Assembly: GCF_900106845.1 (NCBI RefSeq)
Contig: NZ_LT629850.1
Coordinates: 924,618-981,520, forward strand
Length of the DNA stretch: 56,903 nucleotides
Origin: Romboutsia timonensis
GTDB taxonomy: Bacteria > Bacillota > Clostridia > Peptostreptococcales > Peptostreptococcaceae
Direction: 5' to 3'
The notes under the pieces were generated by a model, which ran no database searches, was not told the origin of the DNA, and saw nothing but the letters and a program-made list of their open reading frames with translations. Numbering within the stretch: the first letter of the stretch is position 1; every line of letters starts with the position of its first letter. Below, one piece after another: positions 40,299 through 48,919 of this stretch. The translations under genes were made by a program, and so were the position numbers.

Positions 40299-41003
40299 TT
40301 GGCAAAGAAAGTTTTTATAGATCCAGGTCATGGAGGAAACGATAGTGGTGCAGTAGGTATAAATAATTTATTAGAAAAAGATATTACGTTATCTGTAGCA
40401 AAAAAGGTTTATGATTTTCTTAAAAAACAAGGTTTAGAAATAAAGTTAAGCAGAACTGATGATAAAACATTATCGTTGAAGGATAGAACATCTGCTGCAA
40501 ACTCTTGGAAAGCTGATTGTTTTATATCTATACACTGTAATGCTTTTAATGGAGATGCAAGTGGAGTAGAAACCTACTCATACACTACAAGTACAAATGA
40601 TTTAGCAGCTAACATTCATGAAGAAGTATTGAAAACTAAATGTTATACTAAAAATAGAGGTACTAAGACAGCTAACTTTTATGTAATAAAATATACAAAT
40701 ATGAGAGCTTGTCTTATAGAACTAGCATTCATAGATAATATTGAAGACTCAAAAATATTACTTCAAAAACAAGATGAGTTAGCAGAGGCTATAGCAAAAG
40801 GAATATGTAAGTATCTAGGAGTAGAGTATAAATTTATAGAAGATAATGATAATACTGAAGATATACCTGTTATAGATGAAAATACTTTTTATAGAGTTGT
40901 ATGTGGTTCATTTAATAATAGAGTTTATGCAGAAGAAAGATTAGAGCAGTTAAAAGAATTAGGTATAGAAGATTCTTTTATAGTCATATATAATAAAGAA
41001 TAA
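40299..41003 (+). CDS. N-acetylmuramoyl-L-alanine amidase with SPOR domain, CwlC-like
   Basis: TTG start at 40299, eight bases after AAGGAGA; an upstream in-frame ATG at 40266 has no ribosome binding site. About 234 residues. Amidase_3 domain (about 1-180): zinc ligands His11 in IDPGHGGNDSG, a Glu in the LLEKDITL region and His in FISIHCNA, catalytic Glu in LIELAFIDN. The C-terminal about 35 residues (FYRVVCGSFNNRVYAEERLEQLKELG in the genome) are a SPOR-type peptidoglycan-binding domain. There is no signal peptide. Cytoplasmic amidase plus SPOR without signal peptide matches Bacillus CwlC, which lyses the mother cell at the end of sporulation; an endolysin remnant is the alternative. Monocistronic. 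Confidence 0.88.
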   Translation: MAKKVFIDPGHGGNDSGAVGINNLLEKDITLSVAKKVYDFLKKQGLEIKLSRTDDKTLSLKDRTSAANSWKADCFISIHCNAFNGDASGVETYSYTTSTNDLAANIHEEVLKTKCYTKNRGTKTANFYVIKYTNMRACLIELAFIDNIEDSKILLQKQDELAEAIAKGICKYLGVEYKFIEDNDNTEDIPVIDENTFYRVVCGSFNNRVYAEERLEQLKELGIEDSFIVIYNKE

Positions 41004-41028
41004 AAATAGAATAAATATTAAGTAAATT

Positions 41029-41055
41029 AAGGGCTATTAAATATAGCCCTTTATG
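41029..41055 (+). terminator. Terminator of the amidase gene
   Basis: AAGGGCTAT-taaat-ATAGCCCTT followed by a short T tract. Confidence 0.82.
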
Positions 41056-41207
41056 TATTAATAATTTAATTTGTTGTGATATTTAAATATTATTATTGAA
41101 AATACTAGATTTTAACAAACTACACTTTTATATTTAAAAAATTTTATATAGTAATTTCAATATGCTTAGCAAAATAATTATCACAATAGATTACCTTGAT
41201 AAATTTA

Positions 41208-41435
41208 TTACTTTTGATATATTTTTGGTATATATATTGTAACATTATCTAACCTAGTAATAGAATTATAGATAAATTCAGCATTATCTTCTATATTATT
41301 AATATTAAGATTTAAGCTTAATATAATATCACTAAATAAATAAACATCTAGTATATTTGAACCATCTCTAAATATTAATTTCATCCCCTTATTGCATTTA
41401 AGTAAATTTTGTAAAATATCATAATTAATTTTCAT
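41208..41435 (-). CDS. Small protein of unknown function
   Basis: 75 residues. The minus-strand ATG is preceded by GGGGGTAGAAT, a strong ribosome binding site, and the frame is open with normal codon use, so it is probably a gene. The product is soluble with alternating hydrophobic stretches (MKLIFRDGSNILDVYLFSDIILSL in the genome) that suggest a small alpha/beta or all-beta fold; no signal peptide, Cys pair or known motif. It is divergent from larE and convergent with the amidase gene. No family recognised. Confidence 0.55.
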   Translation of the reverse strand: MKINYDILQNLLKCNKGMKLIFRDGSNILDVYLFSDIILSLNLNINNIEDNAEFIYNSITRLDNVTIYIPKIYQK

Positions 41436-41574
41436 ATTCTACCCCCTGTATATGATAATTTTATAATACAATAAATACCAATAAAGTTCAAACTTAAATC
41501 ATTAGTATAAATTAAATTTGATTTATATTAATACATTTTATATAATTAACTTATTATACCTTGGAGGGAATCTT

Positions 41575-42372
41575 ATGGAAGTTAATATAAAATTAGATAA
41601 CCTAAGAAAAAGGCTATTAGAATTAGAAAATGTAGCAATAGCTTATTCAGGAGGTGTAGATAGTAACTTTTTACTTAAGGTAGCAAAAGATACTTTAAAA
41701 GATAAAGTTATTGCAGTAACCCTTCATGCTATGATGCATTCAGATAGAGAAATAGAGGAATCTAAAAATTATGCCAATGAATTTGGTGTTAATCATATAG
41801 TTGTTAATATTGATAACTTTAAAGTTGAAAAGTTTATAGAAAATAATAGTGATAGATGTTATCACTGTAAAAAAGAAGTATTTAAAGTCGTAAAAGAGAT
41901 TGCAGCTAAACATAATATAAAGTATGTGTTAGATGGAACTAATTTAGATGATTTAAGTGATTTTAGGCCAGGTCTTAAAGCACTTGAAGAATTAGATATA
42001 ATAAGCCCTCTTAAAGAGTGTGGATTAACAAAAGATGATATAAGACAACTTTCAAAAGATATGGAACTTAATACTCATAATAAGCCTGCTTTTGCATGTC
42101 TTGCAACTAGAATACCATATGGTACAAAAATAACTAAAGAATTGCTTAAAAAAATAGAAAAAAGTGAAGAATACTTAATAAGTGTAGGATTTAAACAATT
42201 TAGAGTAAGAGCACACAACGATATTGCAAGAATAGAAGTTGGTAAGGATGAAATACATAAATTTTTCAATGAAGATTTATTAAATAAAACTAATAAAAAA
42301 CTAAAAGAAATAGGATTTAAATATGTTACCCTAGATATGGCAGGATATGAAATGGGAAGCATGAATAAGTAG
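41575..42372 (+). CDS. larE: ATP-dependent sacrificial sulfur transferase LarE
   Basis: The ATG at 41575 is behind TTGGAGGG; about 265 residues. PP-loop ATPase of the LarE/ExsB-like family: SGGVDS (25-30), DGTNLDDLSDFRPG (about 120-133), and KPAFACLATRIPYGT with Cys175 in the position of the sulfur-donating Cys of Lactobacillus LarE. A CxxC pair (Cys95, Cys98 in RCYHCKK) gives three Cys in total, the pattern linked to cluster-binding LarE forms that need not be consumed. LarE sulfurates the nickel-pincer cofactor of lactate racemase. No larA, larB or larC is in the window. It is followed 18 bp later by the methyltransferase gene, likely one operon. Confidence 0.88.
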   Translation: MEVNIKLDNLRKRLLELENVAIAYSGGVDSNFLLKVAKDTLKDKVIAVTLHAMMHSDREIEESKNYANEFGVNHIVVNIDNFKVEKFIENNSDRCYHCKKEVFKVVKEIAAKHNIKYVLDGTNLDDLSDFRPGLKALEELDIISPLKECGLTKDDIRQLSKDMELNTHNKPAFACLATRIPYGTKITKELLKKIEKSEEYLISVGFKQFRVRAHNDIARIEVGKDEIHKFFNEDLLNKTNKKLKEIGFKYVTLDMAGYEMGSMNK

Positions 42373-42390
42373 TACATTTAGGAGGATGAC

Positions 42391-43536
42391 ATGAAGAAAA
42401 GTTATACATTAATATCGCCTTGCTTTTTCGGTATGGAAAAAATGCTAGCAAGAGAGATAAAGGATTTAGGATTTGAAATAATAAAAACAGAAGATGGAAG
42501 AATTACATATAAAACTGGTGAAGATGGAATAGCTAAAGCTAACATGTGGTTAAGATGTGCAGAAAGAGTTCATCTTAAGGTAGCAGAATTTGAAGCAAAA
42601 ACATTTGATGAATTATTTGAAAATACTAAAAGAATAAATTGGTCAAGATATATTCCATATGGAGCACAATTTCCAGTTTCAAAAGCATCATCTATAAAAT
42701 CAAAACTATATTCTACAACAGATATACAGGCTATAGTAAAAAAAGCTATAGTAGATAGCCTTAAGAAAAGTTACATGGAAAGTGGAATGTTAAAGGAAGA
42801 CAAAGAAAAGTATCCAATATATGTATTCTTACATAAGGATAAAGTTACTATATCAATAGATACAACTGGAGATGCACTTCATAAAAGAGGATATAGAGAA
42901 AAAGCAAATAAAGCACCAATAAGAGAAACATTAGCTGCAGGGATAATGAGTTTAGTACCATGGAAACCAGGAAGAATATTAGTAGATCCAATGTGTGGAT
43001 CTGGAACTATGCTTATAGAAGCTGCCATGATGGGTATAAATATGGCACCTGGTCTTAATCGTGAGTTTATATCAGAAAAATGGAGAACATTAGATAAAAA
43101 AATCTGGTGGGATACTAGAAAAGATGCTTTTGATAAAATAGATAACGATGTGGAATTTAAAATATATGGATATGATATAGATGAAGAAGCATTAGAAATT
43201 GCAAAAGAAAATGCTGAAATAGCAGGAGTAGATGAATATATAGAGTTTAAATTAGGAAATGCTATAGATTTTACAAGTGACGAAGAATATGGATTTATAG
43301 TTACAAATCCTCCATATGGAGAAAGATTAGAAGATAAAGAAAGTGTACAAAGTTTATATAAACACTTAGGATATACATTTAGAAAATTAAAGAATTGGTC
43401 ATACTATTTAATAACTTCATATGAGGACTTTGAAAAAGAATTTGGGCAAGAAGCAGATAAAAGAAGAAAGCTATACAATGGAATGCTTAAAACTAACTTG
43501 TATCAATATATAGGACCACGACCACCTAAAAAATAA
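42391..43536 (+). CDS. THUMP-domain RNA methyltransferase (RlmL N-terminal/YpsC-like)
   Basis: 381 residues, ATG behind AGGAGGATGAC. An N-terminal ferredoxin-like/THUMP region (about 1-165: YTLISPCFFGMEKMLAREIKDLG, LRCAERVHLKVAEFEAKTFDELF, KVTISIDTTGDALHKRGYRE) and a Rossmann methyltransferase (about 170-380) with PMCGSGTMLIEAA for AdoMet, IYGYDIDEEAL, and the catalytic NPPYGERL motif for N2-guanine methylation. It should modify 23S rRNA, like the RlmL half responsible for m2G2445. The symbol is left open because Firmicute members (YpsC) are less well characterised. Confidence 0.93.
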   Translation: MKKSYTLISPCFFGMEKMLAREIKDLGFEIIKTEDGRITYKTGEDGIAKANMWLRCAERVHLKVAEFEAKTFDELFENTKRINWSRYIPYGAQFPVSKASSIKSKLYSTTDIQAIVKKAIVDSLKKSYMESGMLKEDKEKYPIYVFLHKDKVTISIDTTGDALHKRGYREKANKAPIRETLAAGIMSLVPWKPGRILVDPMCGSGTMLIEAAMMGINMAPGLNREFISEKWRTLDKKIWWDTRKDAFDKIDNDVEFKIYGYDIDEEALEIAKENAEIAGVDEYIEFKLGNAIDFTSDEEYGFIVTNPPYGERLEDKESVQSLYKHLGYTFRKLKNWSYYLITSYEDFEKEFGQEADKRRKLYNGMLKTNLYQYIGPRPPKK

Positions 43537-43546
43537 TTAATAATTT

Positions 43547-43591
43547 CCCCCTTAAGATAATATATATAACATAAAGAGTATTTTAAGGGGG
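43547..43591 (+). promoter_or_regulatory. Hairpin sequestering the ribosome binding site
   Basis: CCCCCTTAAGATA (43547-43559) pairs with TATTTTAAGGGGG (43579-43591), 12 of 13 positions, across a 19-nt loop. The right arm contains the ribosome binding site AAGGGGG of the gene starting at 43599. No T-run follows, so it is not a terminator. Translation should be low while the stem is closed. Confidence 0.6.
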
Positions 43592-43598
43592 TGTAATT

Positions 43599-44534
43599 AT
43601 GTTAAGACTAAGTAGTAGAAGCCGTAATAGAAATGTAAAAAATAAGCACTCAAAAAAAATAGAAAAAAATACACAAGAAAAATCAAAATATGAAGAAGAT
43701 TACAATGAGATAATATTAAATGACTTAGTACCAGAGGAAAATAAAAAAGAGTTTGGGTTAGATAATGAATCTAATCAAAAAAAACAAGGTGGGCTTAAAT
43801 TAAATTTTGCTTTAGGTGGTAAAAAAAGACCTAATAAAAAGCAACATCATAATCCGCACCACCAACATCAAAATCAAGATCAAGAAACTTCAGATGTAGT
43901 AGAAGATGTTCAGACTAACAAACAGCAATCACAAGAGAATATGGCAGAAACTAATAAAACTAAAAAGTCACCTAGACCTAAAAAAAGACCTAACCATAAA
44001 AAGTCATCAAATAATAATCAAGAAACTCAAAGCAATGAAAACTTAAAAAATAGTAAAACTGAACATAATAATAAAGAACAACATGGACATAATAAATCCA
44101 GCCAAAGTGAAGAAAGTCAAGGTAAACCTGGTTATGGAAAACAAGCTCATCATAAAAATGGATTAGGGAAAAGCAGTAAAAAAGCTCATGGTAAATTGAA
44201 AAAGTCACAAAATGATGATAAAGAATCTATAAGCTCTCCACAAGAAAAAAATAAAAGTTCAAATCAAAAGGTAATAAATCCTAAAAAAAGAAAAGGACCA
44301 CATACTCATAAAGAAGAAATAGAAGATGAAGTAAGAAGTTTAGAAGAAGTAGAACCTGAAGCTGAAATAGAAGTTAAAGAAGACGATAGTAAAGATATAA
44401 TAACATTTAGAGGAGATGAAACTACTGAAGAAAATAATATAGAAGAATCTCAACAAAAAGCTTCAGAGATAAAAGAAGTACAAAGTAAATTTGAAAATAT
44501 TGTTTGGTCAGAGGATAAGTTTCCTAAAAAATAA
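43599..44534 (+). CDS. Intrinsically disordered Lys/Asn/Gln/His-rich protein
   Basis: 311 residues, ATG at 43599 behind AAGGGGGTG. The sequence is almost entirely polar: Lys, Asn, Gln, Ser, Glu and His dominate and hydrophobic residues are scarce, so no folded domain is expected up to about 235. Recurrent basic patches GGKKRPNKK, RPKKRPNHKK and NPKKRKGPHTHK look like nucleic-acid or polyanion binding elements, with a His-rich run (HHNPHHQHQ). The C-terminal 75 residues are acidic (EEIEDEVRSLEEVEPEAEIEV, in the genome) and end in IVWSEDKFPKK. Function is unknown; spore coat, nucleoid or RNA-associated roles are possible. Its ribosome binding site lies in a stable hairpin. Monocistronic. Confidence 0.8.
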   Translation: MLRLSSRSRNRNVKNKHSKKIEKNTQEKSKYEEDYNEIILNDLVPEENKKEFGLDNESNQKKQGGLKLNFALGGKKRPNKKQHHNPHHQHQNQDQETSDVVEDVQTNKQQSQENMAETNKTKKSPRPKKRPNHKKSSNNNQETQSNENLKNSKTEHNNKEQHGHNKSSQSEESQGKPGYGKQAHHKNGLGKSSKKAHGKLKKSQNDDKESISSPQEKNKSSNQKVINPKKRKGPHTHKEEIEDEVRSLEEVEPEAEIEVKEDDSKDIITFRGDETTEENNIEESQQKASEIKEVQSKFENIVWSEDKFPKK

Positions 44535-44567
44535 TAATAAATCTATATAAATAGTGTTAAAATATAA

Positions 44568-44596
44568 AAGCTTAGTATTTATACTAAGCTTATTTA
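44568..44596 (+). terminator. Terminator of the disordered-protein gene
   Basis: AAGCTTAGTAT-tt-ATACTAAGCTT followed by a T-rich tract. Confidence 0.88.
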
Positions 44597-44716
44597 TTTT
44601 GAGAAAGGAATGTATCTGAAATAATTTGTCAACATGTTGCTCAAGGTAATATCAAGGATATATCGTTAAAGACATCAAGCGATTAGCCTATACGATAATC
44701 AAGCAAGTAAAATTTT
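44597..44716 (+). repeat. Dispersed repeat family 2, copy B (expanded)
   Basis: Begins TTTTGAGAAAGGAATGTATC and contains ATCAAGGATATATCGTT and AAGCAAGTAAAATTTT, which line up with the blocks of copy A (55069-55140) apart from an internal insertion. It lies directly after a terminator. Confidence 0.5.
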
Positions 44717-44737
44717 AATATTTAAAAGGGTGATTTT

Positions 44738-45352
44738 ATGAATAATAAAGAACTATTTGAAAAAATAAATGAAATTTTATTAAAAAGTTTGAAACCATCT
44801 GAGGATTTAGAACGTCTAATAATAGAGGGGTATTTAGATAAAGAGCCATTTAATAAAATAAAAAAGCTAAACAATATAGAACAAAATCCAAAATATCATC
44901 CAGAAGGAAGTGTTTTAAAGCACGTGCTTTTAGTAGTAGATTTAGCAAGTGAATATAAAAAATATTCAAATGATGAAAAAGTATTTATGTGGGCAGCACT
45001 TTTACATGACATAGGAAAGTTAACTACTACAAGAGTTAGAAAAAATAGAATAACTTCATATAACCATGATACAGAAGGTAAAGATATAGCAATGAATATT
45101 CTAAATGAACTGACTGATGATGAAGAATTTAAACAAAAGGTATCTAAGTTAGTAAGATGGCATATGCAACCATTATTTTATGATAAAAATCTTCCATTTT
45201 TTCAACCACAAGATATGATAAATGATGTAGAATATAAAGAGGTAGCATTACTATCTTTATGTGATAGGCTTGGAAGAGGAAATTTAGATGAAGATAGGAT
45301 AAAAGAAGAAAAAGAAAGGATAGAAAGTTTTAAAGCGTATTTTGAAAAATAA
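44738..45352 (+). CDS. HD-domain phosphohydrolase
   Basis: 204 residues, ATG behind AAAGGGTGA. HD superfamily metal-dependent phosphohydrolase: His in YHPEGSVLKHVLLVVD (about 58-70), the HD pair in AALLHDIGKLTTT (about 87-98), conserved His in SYNHDTEGKDIA, and WHMQPLF plus LSLCDRLGRG for the last metal ligand and Asp. The HDIGK form and overall pattern recall the HD domain of CCA-adding enzymes and nucleotide or RNA 2'-phosphate hydrolases. Substrate unknown. It is the first gene of a five-gene run (HD, lipoprotein, response regulator, kinase, truA) with short gaps. Confidence 0.88.
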   Translation: MNNKELFEKINEILLKSLKPSEDLERLIIEGYLDKEPFNKIKKLNNIEQNPKYHPEGSVLKHVLLVVDLASEYKKYSNDEKVFMWAALLHDIGKLTTTRVRKNRITSYNHDTEGKDIAMNILNELTDDEEFKQKVSKLVRWHMQPLFYDKNLPFFQPQDMINDVEYKEVALLSLCDRLGRGNLDEDRIKEEKERIESFKAYFEK

Positions 45353-45371
45353 ATAAATAGGGAGGTTTTGG

Positions 45372-46739
45372 ATGAAGTTATTTAAGTTAACTGCTTTATC
45401 AGCTTTGTTAATGATTACATTAAGTGGATGTAGCTTAAACTCTGAGTCACCAGAACAACTTATAAAGGAAAAACCAGTTTATAGTGAAGCAAGTTTGAAA
45501 TTATATAAACAAATAGAGAAGATTTTACCATCTCTAAATTCTTCGTTATTGCTTCCACGAAACTCAAGTGAAGTTGCAAAAATAAATGAGGTTGACCTAA
45601 ATAAAGATGGAGAAAAAGAGTTAGTAGTTTTTGAAAAAAAAGAAGATGTAAATGAAAATAAAACTGAAGTAGGATTTATGGTACTTAAGAAGGATAAAAA
45701 TGGAGAATATCAAGAAGAAGGAAACGTATTAGAAGGTGGGGAGACAATAGAATATGCGAATTTTTATGACTTAGATAAAGATAACCATTTAGAAATAATT
45801 CTTCTTATAAAAAAACAAGATAAAACGAATATGTACATATATAAGTTTGAAGATAATGAGTTAAGTAAAGTAGATACTTTAAACCCATATTGGATAAAAG
45901 ACAAAGATAATATTACTGATATGAAAATTAAGATAGAGTATATCGATAATGATGATATTTTAGATATATTGGTTTTAAACTATAATCCTAAAACAAATAA
46001 AGTTTATTCAAGTTTATTAAACTTTGATGGTAAAATTAAATTATTAGATTATATAGAGCATGAAAATGTTAAAAATCTTAATAACCTATATATAACATAT
46101 GGACAAGTAGATACTAATAAAAATGGAATTGTACTAGATATTCCAAATCTAAAAGATAATAATTATAGAACTCAAATATTATATACTAAGGATAAAAAGT
46201 TAGAAAAGGTATTTAAAGATGATGATAAAAATTTAATGAAACCATACTATATAGCAGTTGAAGATATAAATAAAGACAAAGTTCTTGAAATACCAATAGT
46301 AGCAGGAAGTAGTAGTATATATACATTACAATCATCATCTACAGTAAGTTGGTATAGATGGAATGGAAAGTATAATGAAGATGCTAGATTGGTATTTAAT
46401 AGTAGAATATATTATAATTATAAATATAATTTTAAACTAGATATACCAAATAACTTGGTAAATAAAATATATAGTGAACAAGAGTATCAAGGTGAAAATA
46501 CTTTATTTAAGTTTTACTATCATGATTCAGTAGAAAATGAACCTAAAAATATTTTTACTATAATTGTATCTCCTAAGCCTGTTGCAGATGAAGGAAAAAA
46601 TATAACTAATAAATCATCTATGATACTTGCTGAAAATTATGATAATACATTTATATTACAAAAAAATAATGAAGAATTGTTAAAAGCTTTAAATATAACT
46701 ACAGAAGCATTAATGGAGTATTTTTCATTAATTTATTAA
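45372..46739 (+). CDS. Lipoprotein with FG-GAP/VCBS-like repeats
   Basis: 455 residues, ATG behind GGGAGG. Lipoprotein signal with lipobox LSGC (Cys at about 20). The mature part contains repeated Asp-rich motifs of the form D-x-[ND]-x-D/N at about 75-84 (VDLNKDGEKELVVF), 128-137 (YDLDKDNHLEIIL), 184-195 (EYIDNDDILDILVL), 229-235 (VDTNKNG) and 296-303 (EDINKDKVLEIPIV): the calcium-binding loops of an FG-GAP/VCBS beta-propeller. It sits on the outer membrane face directly upstream of a two-component system and may feed its sensor, by analogy with other lipoprotein-kinase pairs; that is inference. It ends 21 bp before the response regulator ATG. Confidence 0.85.
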   Translation: MKLFKLTALSALLMITLSGCSLNSESPEQLIKEKPVYSEASLKLYKQIEKILPSLNSSLLLPRNSSEVAKINEVDLNKDGEKELVVFEKKEDVNENKTEVGFMVLKKDKNGEYQEEGNVLEGGETIEYANFYDLDKDNHLEIILLIKKQDKTNMYIYKFEDNELSKVDTLNPYWIKDKDNITDMKIKIEYIDNDDILDILVLNYNPKTNKVYSSLLNFDGKIKLLDYIEHENVKNLNNLYITYGQVDTNKNGIVLDIPNLKDNNYRTQILYTKDKKLEKVFKDDDKNLMKPYYIAVEDINKDKVLEIPIVAGSSSIYTLQSSSTVSWYRWNGKYNEDARLVFNSRIYYNYKYNFKLDIPNNLVNKIYSEQEYQGENTLFKFYYHDSVENEPKNIFTIIVSPKPVADEGKNITNKSSMILAENYDNTFILQKNNEELLKALNITTEALMEYFSLIY

Positions 46740-46760
46740 TATTTGTTTGGGAGGATTTGT

Positions 46761-47459
46761 ATGAAGGAAAAAATATTAATATTAGAAGATGAAATAGGAA
46801 TAAGAAGTTTTGTAAGTATAAATTTAAAAAGAGAAGGATATGAGGTAATAGAAGCTGGATGTGGACAAGAAGCTATAGATAAGATAAAAAATGAAAAAAA
46901 TATATCTTTAGCACTTTTAGATGTAATGTTACCTGATATGAGTGGAATAGAAGTTTGTAAATATATAAGACAAAATTTTGACCAAGTTGGAATTATAATG
47001 CTTACGGCTAAAGCACAAGAAGAAGATAAAATAGAAGGATTTATATCTGGTGCCGATGACTATATGGTAAAGCCATTTAGTATAAAGGAGTTATTATTTA
47101 GAATAAGTGCGTTACTTAGAAGAATCAAAAAAGATGATACTATAAACACTAATGAAATAATATCGCTACCTTTTACTCTTAACTTAGATAAAAGAAAGCT
47201 ATTTAAAGATGGTAAAGAAATAGAACTTACACCAACAGAGTTTTCAATAGTAAAATATTTAATAACTAATGCAAAGAAATCTTTAAGTAGAGATCAAATA
47301 CTTGAAGAAGTTTGGGGAAGTAACTATCTTTATGATTTTAAAATAGTAGATGTAAATATAAGAAGAATAAGAAATAAAATAGAGGATGACCCATCAAAAC
47401 CTAAATATATACAAACTGTTTGGGGATATGGATATTGTTTTAGAAAGGAAGAACAATAG
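46761..47459 (+). CDS. OmpR-family response regulator
   Basis: The ATG at 46761 is behind GGGAGGATTT; 232 residues. Receiver domain (about 3-115) with acidic pocket ILEDE, phospho-acceptor Asp54 in LLDVMLPD, Thr in IIMLTAKAQ, and Lys in DDYMVKPF. C-terminal winged-helix DNA-binding domain (about 135-230: ELTPTEFSIVKYLITNAKKSLSRDQILEEVWGS and VDVNIRRIRNKIEDDPSKPKYIQTVWGYGYCF in the genome). Such regulators bind tandem direct repeats about 10-11 bp apart. Its stop codon overlaps the kinase start (TAGTG), so the pair is translationally coupled. Confidence 0.96.
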   Translation: MKEKILILEDEIGIRSFVSINLKREGYEVIEAGCGQEAIDKIKNEKNISLALLDVMLPDMSGIEVCKYIRQNFDQVGIIMLTAKAQEEDKIEGFISGADDYMVKPFSIKELLFRISALLRRIKKDDTINTNEIISLPFTLNLDKRKLFKDGKEIELTPTEFSIVKYLITNAKKSLSRDQILEEVWGSNYLYDFKIVDVNIRRIRNKIEDDPSKPKYIQTVWGYGYCFRKEEQ

Positions 47460-48895
47460 TGCTACATTTTGAAGGGTTAAGAAAAAGAGTAATTAAAAAT
47501 TATTTTATAATAATTATAACAACAGTTACTTTATTTGAAGGATTATTTATATTTTATGTTCAGAATTATTATTATGACTCTGTAAGACAAAATTTAAAAA
47601 ATCAAGTTGAATATACAAACTCTGTATATAATACAAGTATAAATAACATAGAGAATACTACTTTTGATGAAAAAGTAAGTAATATACTAGATAAACAAAG
47701 AGTTGTAGGAAGCTCAAAGTATGCAACACAGGTAATAAATAAAGATAAGTATATTATAATTGATCAGTATGGAATAAAAAAACATGAGAAAATAGAAGCT
47801 GAAGATGTAGATAAGGCATTAATGGGTGGAAAGGATTTATATCCAATAACTCATAAGATAGAATCTACTAATGAACATGTAATGAGTGTATCTGTACCAA
47901 TAAAGATAAATAATGTAATAGAAGGTGCAATAAGATACACTGTGTCATTAACAGAGATAGATGCTACTATATTTAAGTTGGCACTTGGATTAATACTTGC
48001 AGGGATATTTATATTAATAATAGCTATATCTTTAAGTCTAAGATTTGCAGAAACTATAATTCAGCCACTTATAGAACTAAAAGAATTTGCAAATGAGTTA
48101 GCACATGGTAACTTTAGTATAAAATTAAAAGACACTAGTATATCAGATGATGAGATAGGAGATTTGGCCAAAACATTTGTACATATGGCCGCTGAAATAG
48201 ATAAAAGTGAAAAATTAAAAGAAGAGTTCATATCATCAATATCTCATGAACTTAGAACGCCACTTACATCAATAAAGGGATGGAGTGAAACTTTAGGATA
48301 TGAAGGTATAACAAGAGATGAACTTGACTTAGGGCTTGGAATAATTCAAGATGAAACTGAAAGACTTATAAAGCTAGTTGAAGAGTTACTTGATTTTTCA
48401 AGACTAGCATCTGATAGAATAAAGTTAAAAATAGATACTGTAGATATAAAAAGGCTAGCAATAGGCGTTGTGAATCAGCTTAAGGTAAAATCGAGCGAGA
48501 AGGATATAAGCTTAAATGTAGAGTTTAAAACTGAAAATATTGATTTAATCCAAGGGGATAAGGATAGACTTAGACAGGTATTAATAAATTTAATTCAAAA
48601 CTCTATAAAATTTACTGACGAAGGTGGATTTATAAATATTATAGTATCTCAAGATGAAGAGTACACAACTATGAAGGTAGTAGATAATGGAGCTGGTATA
48701 GAAAAAGAAAATTTAGAAAAAGTCTTAGATAAATTCTTCCAAGAAGATTACAATAAAGCAGGTAGTGGTTTGGGACTTGCTATAAGTAATGAAATAGTAA
48801 AACTTCATGGAGGTAAGATGATACTTAACAGTAAAAAAGGAGTAGGAACTTCTATAACTGTAAAAATAAAAAATACACTTATAAAATCTATATAA
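47459..48895 (+). CDS. Sensor histidine kinase
   Basis: 478 residues, GTG start overlapping the response regulator stop. TM1 at about 13-33, an extracytoplasmic sensor domain of about 135 residues (40-170), TM2 at about 173-193, HAMP (about 195-248), HisKA with phospho-accepting His263 in SISHELRTPLTS, and a HATPase domain with N-box NLIQNSIKFTD, VVDNGAGI and GSGLGLAIS. It resembles the PhoR/WalK class. Signal unknown; the preceding lipoprotein is a candidate accessory. Works with the response regulator just upstream. Confidence 0.96.
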   Translation: MLHFEGLRKRVIKNYFIIIITTVTLFEGLFIFYVQNYYYDSVRQNLKNQVEYTNSVYNTSINNIENTTFDEKVSNILDKQRVVGSSKYATQVINKDKYIIIDQYGIKKHEKIEAEDVDKALMGGKDLYPITHKIESTNEHVMSVSVPIKINNVIEGAIRYTVSLTEIDATIFKLALGLILAGIFILIIAISLSLRFAETIIQPLIELKEFANELAHGNFSIKLKDTSISDDEIGDLAKTFVHMAAEIDKSEKLKEEFISSISHELRTPLTSIKGWSETLGYEGITRDELDLGLGIIQDETERLIKLVEELLDFSRLASDRIKLKIDTVDIKRLAIGVVNQLKVKSSEKDISLNVEFKTENIDLIQGDKDRLRQVLINLIQNSIKFTDEGGFINIIVSQDEEYTTMKVVDNGAGIEKENLEKVLDKFFQEDYNKAGSGLGLAISNEIVKLHGGKMILNSKKGVGTSITVKIKNTLIKSI

Positions 48896-48919
48896 GCTGA
48901 AAATAGAAAGAGGAACAAT

